A DNA stretch of 64,000 nt, taken from NCBI RefSeq assembly GCF_051859345.1, contig NZ_JBHYFV010000009.1, positions 58,616 to 122,615 of the forward strand, given 5' to 3'. The position numbers and the translations under genes were made by a program. This DNA comes from Marivita sp051859345 (GTDB lineage Bacteria > Pseudomonadota > Alphaproteobacteria > Rhodobacterales > Rhodobacteraceae). How positions within the stretch are numbered: position 1 is the first letter of the stretch; every line of letters begins with the position of its first letter. Of the stretch, positions 52,735-61,761 are shown one piece after another. Under the pieces are notes generated by a model. The model saw only the letters and a list, made by a program, of their open reading frames with translations. It was not told the DNA's origin and searched no databases.

Positions 52735-53055
52735 TCAATAGGATTTGGTGGATTTCTCTCGGTCGACAATTTGAACCGTACCGCCCTCATCCATGACGAC
52801 CGTATAGGTAATCAGGTCTATTCTCTCTTCACGAGAGATAGCAACTGTGTATTTCCATGTCGCGTCTTGGGTAATGGACGATATACCGCCACCGTCAAGC
52901 CCAGTATAGGTCTCTGAAATATCACGCAAAATTGCTTCGATCACGCACCGTGACGTTTCAACGGGAGTACTTCCGCATTCCTTCATAATGCCTCCAAGAG
53001 CTTGATTGTACAGCACAAGGCTGATGAGCAGAGCCATAGCGGCCAAACGGGTCAT
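52735..53055 (-). CDS. small secreted protein coupled to the metzincin
   Basis: A 106-residue protein starting ATG 53055, overlapping the protease stop by four bases. The first 21 residues (TRLAAMALLISLVLYNQALG) are a signal peptide. The mature part has two Cys (about 27 and 37), a helix ETSRCVIEAILRDISETY and three predicted strands (WKYTVAISREERIDLITYTVVMDEGGTVQIV). I recognise no family. Secreted proteases are often encoded with an inhibitor or chaperone, so that role is a fair guess and no more. Codon use and AT content follow the protease rather than the flanks. Confidence 0.7.
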   Translation of the reverse strand: MTRLAAMALLISLVLYNQALGGIMKECGSTPVETSRCVIEAILRDISETYTGLDGGGISSITQDATWKYTVAISREERIDLITYTVVMDEGGTVQIVDREKSTKSY

Positions 53056-54059
53056 CGCGATGGTCTTCGTGTAATCGCTTGCCCAAGTCGTGCTTCTTCG
53101 AGGGTTCGCGGATAATGACGGACCATTTTTGCCGACCAATCTGATGTTGTGGGGTCAGGTTGCGGCCCGCCGTGCGCATGCGTCAATTGTGCTCGCAACT
53201 CTCGGTTTTGAGACGGACTTCTTACAGTACCTTTGCCTGTAATGTCTGAAATGGCCCATCGCCAAGGGAACGCATGTTCCGCATACAACGACATTCCCGA
53301 GCCCATAACGGAATGCATGTCATGATCGGAGGTTCCGTAGCACGCATCGGCATTCGTGTCGTCTCCTCTCCCCTGTGGACACGCAGCAGAACCTTGTGTG
53401 GCATGTCCCATACCCAACAAGTGTCCAATTTCATGTACATGGGCGCGTTGAAGCACCGATGCTCCAGTACTGTCTGTGTCTTTAGGCGTTGGACGAGTGT
53501 CGTTGCTATCGTACAAACTTGAATGTGATCCAAAAAATGACTCGGATGGGTCAAGCCTTACAACGTCAATCGTGTGGTGATGTGAGCCCCCGGCAGTCAC
53601 GTCCGACCCATTTAGTCGAAAGCGACAATAAACGTTTGCGCGGTAAGTCTGCCCATCTTCATATTCAAGCCAGGTGGGGAAATTGTTTACCAACCAGAAT
53701 TTCCCGTTCCAAAAAGACTGTGCAGACTGCACGAAGTTCGACTTCCACCTGCTCCAACTACCAGCTGTCCAACGCACGATACTCCGTGCGGTTCTCGCTG
53801 GGTCGCCATAGTCATGATATGTACCGGAAGCAGCGCCACCAGCCGGATTGATTTGCCGAAATCCCAATCGCATCGTCAAAGTCAGATTCGCGTTATTGAA
53901 GCGGTCGCACACGGTCGCATCAAGTTCTGCGTCGTATTTCGCATATCTTTTTGTGGTTTTGACCACACGTCGAACAGGGGTTAATGCCATGATAAATGCC
54001 GAACAATAGCTAAAAATGCAGAAAAATAACGTGATATATCGTGCGCGACGACACGTCAT
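53052..54059 (-). CDS. secreted metzincin zinc metalloprotease
   Basis: The extended zinc motif HEIGHLLGMGH (about 209-219) and a downstream Met-turn (HSVMGSGM, Met about 252) define a metzincin, the clan of matrixins, serralysins and astacins. I chose ATG 54059 because it gives a signal peptide (TCRRARYITLFFCIFSYCSAFIMA); ATG 53990 would give a leaderless 312-residue form, and neither has a clear ribosome site. Residues about 130-205 are Trp-rich and probably the N-terminal half of the catalytic domain; no propeptide Cys switch was recognised. It lies in an AT-rich stretch between the dsbA-like gene and ispG, consistent with horizontal gain. Substrate unknown. Confidence 0.8.
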   Translation of the reverse strand: MTCRRARYITLFFCIFSYCSAFIMALTPVRRVVKTTKRYAKYDAELDATVCDRFNNANLTLTMRLGFRQINPAGGAASGTYHDYGDPARTARSIVRWTAGSWSRWKSNFVQSAQSFWNGKFWLVNNFPTWLEYEDGQTYRANVYCRFRLNGSDVTAGGSHHHTIDVVRLDPSESFFGSHSSLYDSNDTRPTPKDTDSTGASVLQRAHVHEIGHLLGMGHATQGSAACPQGRGDDTNADACYGTSDHDMHSVMGSGMSLYAEHAFPWRWAISDITGKGTVRSPSQNRELRAQLTHAHGGPQPDPTTSDWSAKMVRHYPRTLEEARLGQAITRRPSR

Positions 54060-54141
54060 TTTACAAGTCAAAATGAATGGCTTCTGTTCAAGATAATTGC
54101 ACAGGCCGCTAATAGTTCGTTCGTCAGTTGGGTAGGATAAA

Positions 54142-55269
54142 CTACTCCGCCGCTTCTTGCGCGCTGACGGAGTCCAGTTCCGCCGCCTTCTTTTCGACCT
54201 CTTCGACGATGTGATCGACCATCTGCTCGTTCGACATCTTGTGGCTTTGCGCACCGGCCAGATAGACCATCCCGAACCCGTTGCCGCCACCGGTAAAACC
54301 AACATCGGTCATCAGCGCTTCGCCCGGACCGTTCACCACACACCCGATGATCGAAAGGCTCATCGGGGTCTTGATATGCTCAAGCCGTTTTTCCAAAGTT
54401 TCGACCGTCTTGATCACGTCAAAGCCCTGCCGTGCGCAGGACGGGCAGGAGATGATGTTCACGCCGCGATGGCGCAGGCCAAGCGACTTGAGAATCTCGT
54501 AGCCGACCTTCACCTCTTCGATTGGGTCGGCGGACAGGGACACGCGGATCGTGTCACCAATGCCCATCCACAGAAGATTGCCCAGACCGATCGCCGATTT
54601 GATCGTGCCCGAGGTCAGACCACCCGCCTCGGTGATGCCAAGGTGAATCGGGGCATCCGTGGCCTCGGCAAGTTGCTGATAAGCCGCCGCTGCCATAAAC
54701 ACGTCAGACGCCTTGCAGCTGATCTTGAACTCGTGGAAATCATTGTCCTGCAGGATCTTGATGTGATCCAATCCGGATTCCACCATCGCATCCGGACATG
54801 GTTCTCCGTACTTTTCGAGCAGGTGTCGTTCGAGCGACCCGGCATTCACGCCGATCCGGATCGAACAATTGTTATCCCGCGCGGCCTTGATGACGTCCTT
54901 CACCCGCGATTCGGATCCGATATTTCCGGGGTTGATCCGCAGGCAGGCCGCCCCCGCTTCTGCCGCTTCGATGCCGCGCTTGTAGTGGAAATGGATGTCC
55001 GCAACGATGGGCACCGGGCTTTCCCGCACGATTTGCTTGAGGGCTTTGGAACTGTCTTCATCCGGAATCGAAATGCGCACGATATCGGCACCCGCGTCGG
55101 CGGCCGCCTGAACCTGCGCCAGCGTCGCCTTTACATCCGGGGTCAACGTATTGGTCATCGTCTGAACGGTGATCGGCGCATCGCCCCCGACCGGCACATT
55201 GCCCACCATGATCTGGCGCGAGGTGCGACGGTAGATGTTGCGCCACGGGCGGATGTGATTGAGGCTCAT
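54142..55269 (-). CDS. ispG: 4-hydroxy-3-methylbut-2-enyl diphosphate synthase
   Basis: IspG (GcpE) catalyses the sixth step of the MEP isoprenoid pathway, which supplies quinones, carotenoids and the bacteriochlorophyll phytol tail. The 375-residue protein has the TIM-barrel N-terminal half (TVQTMTNTLTPDVKATLAQV, VADIHFHYKRG) and the C-terminal 4Fe-4S domain with SCPSCARQG and IGCVVNGPGEA. The short form without the plant insert fits bacteria. It lies downstream of the RodZ-like gene on the same strand, about 108 bp away. Confidence 0.97.
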   Translation of the reverse strand: MSLNHIRPWRNIYRRTSRQIMVGNVPVGGDAPITVQTMTNTLTPDVKATLAQVQAAADAGADIVRISIPDEDSSKALKQIVRESPVPIVADIHFHYKRGIEAAEAGAACLRINPGNIGSESRVKDVIKAARDNNCSIRIGVNAGSLERHLLEKYGEPCPDAMVESGLDHIKILQDNDFHEFKISCKASDVFMAAAAYQQLAEATDAPIHLGITEAGGLTSGTIKSAIGLGNLLWMGIGDTIRVSLSADPIEEVKVGYEILKSLGLRHRGVNIISCPSCARQGFDVIKTVETLEKRLEHIKTPMSLSIIGCVVNGPGEALMTDVGFTGGGNGFGMVYLAGAQSHKMSNEQMVDHIVEEVEKKAAELDSVSAQEAAE

Positions 55270-55377
55270 ACAGCTCTCCTTCGGCAGGAAGTGTCAACCA
55301 AACGGTACAGTTTTTCCAACAATATAGCTAGGCCCGCCGAACGGGTGCTTCAAGCCGGGAAAAGGGTGATACCGTGT

Positions 55378-56976
55378 TTAGTCGGTGGCCAGCGGCAAGG
55401 TCAGTTCGGCAACGACGCGGGCGAGATCGCTGTCCGCTTCGATCGAGGCCACAGAATAGGTCTGTGACAGCTCATCCACGGACAGGGCCAAGTTGGATGT
55501 GACCGATCCGCGTGCGCCTGCCGGACCGTATGTCTGGCCGTTCATCGCAAAGTAGATCGCCCCGGATTCACCAACACGCAGGGTCGGCGGTTCCTCGGTT
55601 GCGGGCACTTCGTAGATGTCGCCTGCGTTCATGATCGTCTCGAAGATCACGCTGCCATCTGCCGCCCGTACCCGAATCCACGCAGGCCGCACCGCCACAA
55701 GCGTGACGCCCGGCGCGCTGTCTTCCAGGATCTTCGGCTGCCCGATGCTGGGCTGCGTGATGTCTTTGCCAAGCTCTGCCAGAACGCGCGTCAGGTCAGC
55801 ATCGCTTTGCAGGTTTGCAGGCTCAAGTGCCGCCGCCAGCGTCGGGCCATCCAGTGGCAGATCCGACGTGACCGTGCCCGAAGGACCAACCGGGCCCACA
55901 GTCTGACCATTGACCGCAAGGTAAAGCGCACCGCTTTCCCCGACATTCAAAAGCGCATCGGCCTGCGACGCCGGTACTGTCCAGGTCTCACCTTCTGCCA
56001 TTACCTTTTCAAACAGGATGGACTGGTCCCCGCCACGCACCCGCACCCATGCAGGACGTGCCGCGATCAGGGTGACACCGTTTGTCGGAAAAGCCCCGGT
56101 CGAGGCCAGCCGCGCGGCGGCCGCGCTGTCAGCGGGTTCAAGATCAATTGATGGCAGGTCCTGATTGGCGATCTGGGCAAACGCCCCGACACTATTGGGA
56201 TCAAGCGTCGAAATCGGCGCATCACGGGCGACCAGCACAGGCACGTCAAGCGCTTGTGGGCGGTACAGGCGATCAAACGCATCGACGCTGGCGGGGGGCG
56301 TGAAGACACCCGCCGCGGCCCCGGCATCTGCAACGCTTGCGTTTTGGTCGGTGGATTCATTCGATTGGGTCTGCGTCTGAAGCGGATCCAGATCGGACAG
56401 GACAACGGGCGTCTGGTCCACCGGTGCCAGCTGAACGCGCTGCACCTCTTGCAGGACCGTGTAACCGCCATAACCGAGCCCGCCCAGAAGCAGGAGCAGG
56501 ACCAGCGTTGATCCAATCGCGCCTGGTTCGATGCGCGACAGAAGGGAATCGTTGCTAGGTGCAAACGGCAGCGCGGGTTGCGAGAACGGATCACGCGCCG
56601 GCACTGTCGCGACCGGAAGATCGGCCTTCTTGCGCGAAGACGCAGCGTCTGACATGCCGTGTGCAGTTTCAAAACCGCTTTCGGCGCAGAACACCGCGTA
56701 GGTGTCGTCCGGGTCCATGCCGAGATAGCGCGCATAGGATCGCACATATCCCGCGATAAAGCCCGGCGTGTCAAAGGCTGTCGGATCGCAGTTTTCGATG
56801 GCGGCGATATAGCTCGCCTTGATGCGCAGTTCGCGTTGCACATCCAAAAGCGATTTGCCAAGGGTGGCGCGTTCCCCTCGCATGACATCCCCAAGCCTGA
56901 GTTCGAAATCATCGAACCCGCGCGGTTTTGGTACAATCTTGTCGTGCGATGATTTTGGGGATTTCCGCCCAATCAT
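55378..56976 (-). CDS. RodZ-like membrane protein with duplicated DUF4115
   Basis: A 532-residue single-pass protein. Residues about 24-90 are a cytoplasmic helix-turn-helix domain (LGKSLLDVQRELRIKASYIAAIE) as in RodZ, which links MreB to the cell wall machinery. A disordered stretch leads to one membrane helix (about 154-174, STLVLLLLLGGLGYGGYTVL). The periplasmic part holds two similar DUF4115 copies at about 300-372 and 423-495, each with GVTLxAxRPAWxRVR and VGESGAxYxAxNGQT. RodZ normally has one. It lies between hemA and ispG on the same strand. Confidence 0.88.
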   Translation of the reverse strand: MIGRKSPKSSHDKIVPKPRGFDDFELRLGDVMRGERATLGKSLLDVQRELRIKASYIAAIENCDPTAFDTPGFIAGYVRSYARYLGMDPDDTYAVFCAESGFETAHGMSDAASSRKKADLPVATVPARDPFSQPALPFAPSNDSLLSRIEPGAIGSTLVLLLLLGGLGYGGYTVLQEVQRVQLAPVDQTPVVLSDLDPLQTQTQSNESTDQNASVADAGAAAGVFTPPASVDAFDRLYRPQALDVPVLVARDAPISTLDPNSVGAFAQIANQDLPSIDLEPADSAAAARLASTGAFPTNGVTLIAARPAWVRVRGGDQSILFEKVMAEGETWTVPASQADALLNVGESGALYLAVNGQTVGPVGPSGTVTSDLPLDGPTLAAALEPANLQSDADLTRVLAELGKDITQPSIGQPKILEDSAPGVTLVAVRPAWIRVRAADGSVIFETIMNAGDIYEVPATEEPPTLRVGESGAIYFAMNGQTYGPAGARGSVTSNLALSVDELSQTYSVASIEADSDLARVVAELTLPLATD

Positions 56977-57104
56977 ACTCGCTGCCCCTTGCCGTTCTTA
57001 CCGTCTACACGCTGCCTGCGTCGCGCGTACCAGGTGAGTCGAGTCGCGCGTTTTATTACCAATACGCTAGCATACGACAAGGTTTATTACACTGATTCCG
57101 AACG

Positions 57105-58328
57105 TTAAGCGCTAAGTTCGGCGCGATTCAGCGCACAATGCGCCCAAAGTTCGTCCATGGCCTGCACCAAAGTGTCGATCTCTTTCGCACCATGGACCGG
57201 CGACGGTGTGAAACGCAGTCGTTCCGTCCCACGCGGCACGGTCGGATAGTTGATCGGCTGAACATAGATTCCGAACCGCTCGAGCATCATGTCCGACATT
57301 TGCTTGGTGTGGACCGGATCACCGACGATGACCGGGATGATGTGGCTGCCATGATCCACAATCGGCAGACCAAGGCCTTTAAGGCGCATTTTCAGAATCT
57401 TCGCCTGAAGCTGGTGTTGATCCCGCAGGCTTTGGTCCGTCTTGAGATGCGCAACCGAGGCCGCTGCACCTGCGGCAACAGCCGGCGGCAAAGAGGTCGT
57501 GAAGATAAAGCCGGGAGCATAAGAACGGATCGCGTCGCACATCTTTTCGGATGCCGCGATATAGCCTCCCATTACACCATAGGCCTTGGCCAACGTGCCA
57601 TTGATGATGTCGATCCGGCCCATGAGCCCGTCACGTTCGGCAACCCCCGCCCCGCGCGGTCCATACATGCCAACGGCGTGGACTTCGTCGATATAGGTCA
57701 GCGCCCCGAATTCATCAGCAAGATCACAGATGGCTTCGATCGGACCAAAATCGCCATCCATTGAATAGATCGATTCAAAGGCGATCACCTTGGGGGCTTC
57801 GGGATCATCGGCGGCAAGCAGTTCGCGCAGATGATCAAGATCATTGTGCCGGAAGATGCGCTTGGCCCCGCCATTGCGGCGCACACCTTCGATCATCGAG
57901 GCATGGTTCAGCGCGTCTGAATAGATGATCAGCCCCGGAAACAGCTTGGGCAGCGTCGAAAGCGTCGCGTCGTTCGCGATGTAGGCCGAGGTAAACAGCA
58001 GCGCCGCTTCCTTCTGGTGAAGGTCGGCCAGTTCGGCCTCAAGGCGCTTGTGATAAACCGTTGTGCCGGAAATATTGCGTGTACCACCCGAACCAGCGCC
58101 GGTTGCATCCAGCGCTTCGTGCATCGCGGCAAGAACAGCCGGGTGCTGACCCATGCCAAGATAGTCATTGCCACACCAGACAGTGATATTTTGCTCGGAC
58201 CCGTCAGGCTTGCGCCACACGGCGTAAGGGAAGTGACCGTTCTGACGTTCGATATCAATGAATGTCCGGTAACGCCCCTCTTCGTGAAGACGGTTAAGGG
58301 CTTGGTCCAGTTGGTCAGTATAGCTCAC
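57105..58328 (-). CDS. hemA: 5-aminolevulinate synthase
   Basis: HemA condenses glycine and succinyl-CoA, the first step of haem and bacteriochlorophyll synthesis in alphaproteobacteria. The 407-residue protein has GRYRTFIDIERQNGHFP, the Gly-rich GAGSGGTRNISGT, the PLP-binding IDEVHAVGMYG and Schiff-base Lys in NGTLAKAYGVMGG. I chose GTG 58328, with AAGGAG six bases upstream, because the product then matches the family length; an in-frame start at 58385 adds 19 residues. An FNR-type box lies 131 bp upstream, consistent with oxygen-dependent supply of tetrapyrroles for the puc antenna. Confidence 0.97.
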   Translation of the reverse strand: MSYTDQLDQALNRLHEEGRYRTFIDIERQNGHFPYAVWRKPDGSEQNITVWCGNDYLGMGQHPAVLAAMHEALDATGAGSGGTRNISGTTVYHKRLEAELADLHQKEAALLFTSAYIANDATLSTLPKLFPGLIIYSDALNHASMIEGVRRNGGAKRIFRHNDLDHLRELLAADDPEAPKVIAFESIYSMDGDFGPIEAICDLADEFGALTYIDEVHAVGMYGPRGAGVAERDGLMGRIDIINGTLAKAYGVMGGYIAASEKMCDAIRSYAPGFIFTTSLPPAVAAGAAASVAHLKTDQSLRDQHQLQAKILKMRLKGLGLPIVDHGSHIIPVIVGDPVHTKQMSDMMLERFGIYVQPINYPTVPRGTERLRFTPSPVHGAKEIDTLVQAMDELWAHCALNRAELSA

Positions 58329-58458
58329 CGGCGTCTCCTTCAGTCTGCGATCTTGGAAGGCCGTTTCCGTCGCCCCGCGTCGCATTCACGTTTTAGAATG
58401 GATATAGGTCACATACCCGCATGACAACGTGCTTAAGGAATGACCAACCGTCGCAGCC

Positions 58459-58472
58459 TTGATCTGAGTCAA
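58459..58472. promoter_or_regulatory. FNR/FnrL-type box upstream of hemA
   Basis: TTGAT-ctga-GTCAA, one mismatch from the FNR consensus TTGAT-N4-ATCAA. It lies between divergent hemA (131 bp upstream of its start) and the M20 peptidase gene. FnrL is known to act at hemA in Rhodobacter sphaeroides. Confidence 0.68.
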
Positions 58473-58613
58473 GCCCACGGTCTGTTGCGGGCAAAAGTCC
58501 GAAAAAACTACATTTTTTTCACATCATTTCCCGATGCCCCGATTTGTCGGCTGCTCTGGACAGCCGGATCGGCGATGATAGGGTTCCGTCAAATACCAAA
58601 AGGAGCCGTGTCC

Positions 58614-59990
58614 ATGTCCGTCGATCCCGTCCTTGTCCGAATTGATTCTGACCTGCCGCAAAGCCTTGAACGGCTCAAGGAGCTGTTGCGTATCCCTTCG
58701 ATCTCGACCGATCCTGCGTACAAGGCCGATTGCGATCACGCAGCCGACTGGCTGGTGGAGGATCTGAAATCCATCGGCATCGCCGCCTCAAAGCGCGAAA
58801 CGCCGGGTCATCCGATGGTTGTTGGCCATGTTGACGGTCCCGGCCCTCACCTTTTGTTCTACGGTCATTACGATGTGCAGCCCGTCGATCCGCTGGACCT
58901 CTGGGACAATGACCCGTTTGATCCGCAGATCGAAGAAACCGCAAAAGGCCGTGTGATCCGGGGGCGTGGCACCTCTGACGACAAGGGCCAGCTCATGACA
59001 TTTGTCGAAGCCTGTCGCGCATGGAAGGCCGAACACGGCACCCTGCCCTGCAAGATCACCTTCTTTTTCGAAGGGGAAGAGGAATCAGGTTCTCCGTCGC
59101 TAGTGCCGTTCCTCACCGAAAATGCCGAGGAGCTGAAAGCCGATATCGCGCTGATCTGCGATACAGGACTGTATGACAGCCGTGTGCCTGCAATCACCAC
59201 GATGCTGCGCGGGATGCTGAAAGAAGAAATCACCATCACCGGACCGAGCCGCGATCTGCATTCAGGCATGTATGGCGGCGCGGCGATGAACCCGATCCGC
59301 GTTCTGGCCAGGATCATCGCGGCGCTGCATGACGACAACGGCAAGGTGACGGTTCCGGGCTTTTATGACGGCGTGACCGATATTCCCGATGAATTGCGCG
59401 AACAATGGGACGCGCTTGGATTCGATCACAAGGCGTTTCTAAAGGATGTCGGCCTGTCCAAACTGGCGGGCGAAGCCGGGCGCAGCGCACTGGAGATGAT
59501 CTGGGCGCGGCCCACCTGCGAGGTCAACGGCATTGGCGGCGGCTATCAGGGCGCAGGGTTCAAGACAGTTCTGCCTTCCAAGGCCGAAGCCAAGATCAGC
59601 TTCCGACTGGTCGGAGACCAGGATCCGGCCGCCATCGACAAAAGCTTCCGCGACATGGTCCGCGAAATGCTGCCCCGCGATTTCGAGGTCACGTTCGACA
59701 GCGACGGCGCTGCCCCCGCTTCGGTCATGTCGATCGACAATCCAGCCTTTGAAAAGGCCCGCCACGCCCTGAGCGACGAATGGCCGGACGAAGCGGCCTT
59801 TATCGGCAGCGGCGGTTCCATCCCCGTGGCGGGGTATTTTCAGACCCTTCTGGGGACCGAGTCGATGCTGATCGGATTCGGCAAGGATGATGACCAGATC
59901 CACAGTCCGAACGAAAAATATGATGTGGAAAGTTTTCACAAGGGCACCCGAAGCTGGGCACGGATTCTGGATGCGCTCAGCAAGCAATAG
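58614..59990 (+). CDS. M20 family metallopeptidase (dipeptidase)
   Basis: A 458-residue cytoplasmic binuclear-zinc peptidase. The metal and catalytic motifs are LFYGHYDVQPVDP, GRGTSDDKGQLM, FFFEGEEESGSPS and, at the C-terminus, GSGGSIPVAGYFQ and QIHSPNEKYDVESF. The dimerisation insertion occupies about 200-360. It resembles the CNDP/dapE-like dipeptidase branch. I chose ATG 58614 with AAAGGAG upstream; an in-frame start at 58440 would begin inside the FNR box. The actual peptide substrate is unknown. Confidence 0.9.
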   Translation: MSVDPVLVRIDSDLPQSLERLKELLRIPSISTDPAYKADCDHAADWLVEDLKSIGIAASKRETPGHPMVVGHVDGPGPHLLFYGHYDVQPVDPLDLWDNDPFDPQIEETAKGRVIRGRGTSDDKGQLMTFVEACRAWKAEHGTLPCKITFFFEGEEESGSPSLVPFLTENAEELKADIALICDTGLYDSRVPAITTMLRGMLKEEITITGPSRDLHSGMYGGAAMNPIRVLARIIAALHDDNGKVTVPGFYDGVTDIPDELREQWDALGFDHKAFLKDVGLSKLAGEAGRSALEMIWARPTCEVNGIGGGYQGAGFKTVLPSKAEAKISFRLVGDQDPAAIDKSFRDMVREMLPRDFEVTFDSDGAAPASVMSIDNPAFEKARHALSDEWPDEAAFIGSGGSIPVAGYFQTLLGTESMLIGFGKDDDQIHSPNEKYDVESFHKGTRSWARILDALSKQ

Positions 59991-60092
59991 CACCGGATCG
60001 GCAAAGTGACGTGGCGGCAATTGGGCAGGATTTAAGCAATGTTCCGCATATAAACCGCACCGCGCTCCCATTATGGTCACAATTCCTAGCGA

Positions 60093-60671
60093 ATGGTTAA
60101 CGCCATGAAGAAAACTTTGAAAAAGCAGGATCGCAACGATTTCATGAGCCGCATCGAGCGGCTTGATCCTGCATTTGCGGCGACACCAGTGAAAGCCCGT
60201 GATGACCGAAAGCCCTGGGAGCTTGAGAAAAAGACCGCTTTGAAATCCGAAAGCCCGATCATGATGATGGGCTTGGGTTTTGGTCTCGCGCTCACGGCTC
60301 TCTTTGTTGCCAACGATCCCGATGCGGTTCAGGCGCTGTTGTTGAAGTCCGGTTGGCCCGCCCAATTCCTGAGCTACGCAACAAACGGGATCTCGATCCT
60401 GATCATCGGACTTGTCATATTCTACCTGACCAGCATCATCCGCATCGTGAACCCACGCGCAACAGGCCGTTGGAATGCGGCAGGTCTGGTTGTCGGCGCG
60501 GTGGCGGCAGTTGGCGTGACCAATATTGACGAAAGCTACATTCAGGCCGGGTATCAATATGCCGGTATCGAACACCCTGCGGACATCCTGACCCTTGCAC
60601 AGGTTCACACTGCGGGCTTCACCAATATTGACTGGGCCAGCGTGGTGATGGTTTCATCCTCACCGAAATGA
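60093..60671 (+). CDS. hypothetical inner-membrane protein, 192 residues
   Basis: I do not recognise the family. The N-terminal 50 residues are charged (KKTLKKQDRNDFMSRIERLDP). Three hydrophobic stretches follow at about 56-74 (MMMGLGFGLALTALFVAN), 97-117 (NGISILIIGLVIFYLTSIIRI) and 127-142 (AAGLVVGAVAAVGVTN). The C-terminal 50 residues contain YIQAGYQYAGIEHPADI. ATG 60105 is an alternative start. It overlaps the dehalogenase-like gene by four bases, so the two are coupled. Confidence 0.75.
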   Translation: MVNAMKKTLKKQDRNDFMSRIERLDPAFAATPVKARDDRKPWELEKKTALKSESPIMMMGLGFGLALTALFVANDPDAVQALLLKSGWPAQFLSYATNGISILIIGLVIFYLTSIIRIVNPRATGRWNAAGLVVGAVAAVGVTNIDESYIQAGYQYAGIEHPADILTLAQVHTAGFTNIDWASVVMVSSSPK

Positions 60672-61528
60672 CAGACCCGGACAGCTTTGGATCAGACAAT
60701 CAGGTAATCGCATACGAGGTGGCAGGGAACGGGCCGCCTCTTTTGCTGTTGCACGGCTTTCCGCAAACCCGCGCGATGTGGCGGCCCATCGTGTCTGCCC
60801 TTTCGCAGGACTTCACCATCGTCACCGCCGATCTGCGCGGCTATGGGGCCAGCAGCAAACCCGCCACCCCTCCCGAGATGAGCTTCCGATTGATGGCGCA
60901 GGACATGGTGTCCCTGATGGACTCACTGGGTCACGCGCGCTTTCATGTTGCGGGCCATGATCGCGGGGCCCGTGCAGCGCATCGCATGGCATTGGATCAC
61001 CCGGATGCCGTGTCCAGTCTGACCGTGATGGACATCGTGCCGACGGAACACCTGTTGACTCACATGACCACCGATATCGCCAAGGCCTATTATCATTGGC
61101 TGTTCCTTGCACAGCCCGAACCGTTCCCTGAAACCATGATCGGGCATGACCCGGATGCCTTTTTCGAACGGTGTCTGCTTGGATTCGGCAAAGCCAGCCT
61201 TGATGATTTCGACGCCGATCTATTGACCGAGTACCGCACTGCATGGCGCGACCCTGACTGCATACGGGCCATGTGCCACGATTACCGCGCCGCAATCGAA
61301 GTGGACTGGCACCACGACACCCAAGACCTTGCACGCAAGGTCGCTTGCCCCGCATTGGTTCTGTACGGAAAAGACGGGGCCATGGCGCAGTTGCTGGACG
61401 TACCCGCAACCTGGGTCGACAGGCTGTCGGATATGCGCCACACGGCGATTGAAGGCGGTCATTTCTTTCCCGACCAGTCCCCGATCGCCACGCACAACGC
61501 GCTGCGCCAGTTCCTGATGTCGCTGTAG
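60668..61528 (+). CDS. haloacetate (fluoroacetate) dehalogenase-like alpha/beta hydrolase
   Basis: A 286-residue alpha/beta hydrolase with an Asp nucleophile: GHDRGARAAHRM places D98 followed by R99 and R102, as the substrate-binding arginines of fluoroacetate dehalogenases. The His-Trp pair in YYHWLFLAQPEP (H143, W144), a Tyr in CHDYRAAIEVDW, an Asp in MDIVPT and the catalytic His in EGGHFFPDQ also match that group's halide pocket. Haloacetate or fluoroacetate hydrolysis is plausible; epoxide hydrolase is the main alternative. It is coupled to the preceding membrane protein gene. Confidence 0.82.
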   Translation: MTDPDSFGSDNQVIAYEVAGNGPPLLLLHGFPQTRAMWRPIVSALSQDFTIVTADLRGYGASSKPATPPEMSFRLMAQDMVSLMDSLGHARFHVAGHDRGARAAHRMALDHPDAVSSLTVMDIVPTEHLLTHMTTDIAKAYYHWLFLAQPEPFPETMIGHDPDAFFERCLLGFGKASLDDFDADLLTEYRTAWRDPDCIRAMCHDYRAAIEVDWHHDTQDLARKVACPALVLYGKDGAMAQLLDVPATWVDRLSDMRHTAIEGGHFFPDQSPIATHNALRQFLMSL

Positions 61529-61543
61529 GACTGGGGGAAAATG

Positions 61544-61620
61544 GCGCGGTTGACGGGGCTCGAACCCGCGACCCCCGGCGTGACAGGCCGGTACTCTAAC
61601 CAACTGAGCTACAACCGCTC
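61544..61620 (-). tRNA. tRNA-Asp (GUC)
   Basis: On the minus strand a complete cloverleaf: acceptor GCGGTTG/CAACCGC, D arm with AGCTCAGTTGG, anticodon loop CTGTCAC (anticodon GTC), T arm with GGTTCGAGCC, discriminator G and an encoded CCA (61544-61546). It is the substrate of GluQ. Confidence 0.97.
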
Positions 61621-61761
61621 ACTGCCGCCCGCATCTGGGCGTGTCGCGGGTTCTATGGTCAGCGCCCTGCCCCGTCAAGCGCTTTCATCCGCTTTTCCGA
61701 CGCAAAAATTTCTGCTGTCGAACAGGGCGTTTCGAACCGGTCCGTTGGCCAGCTGTTCGCG

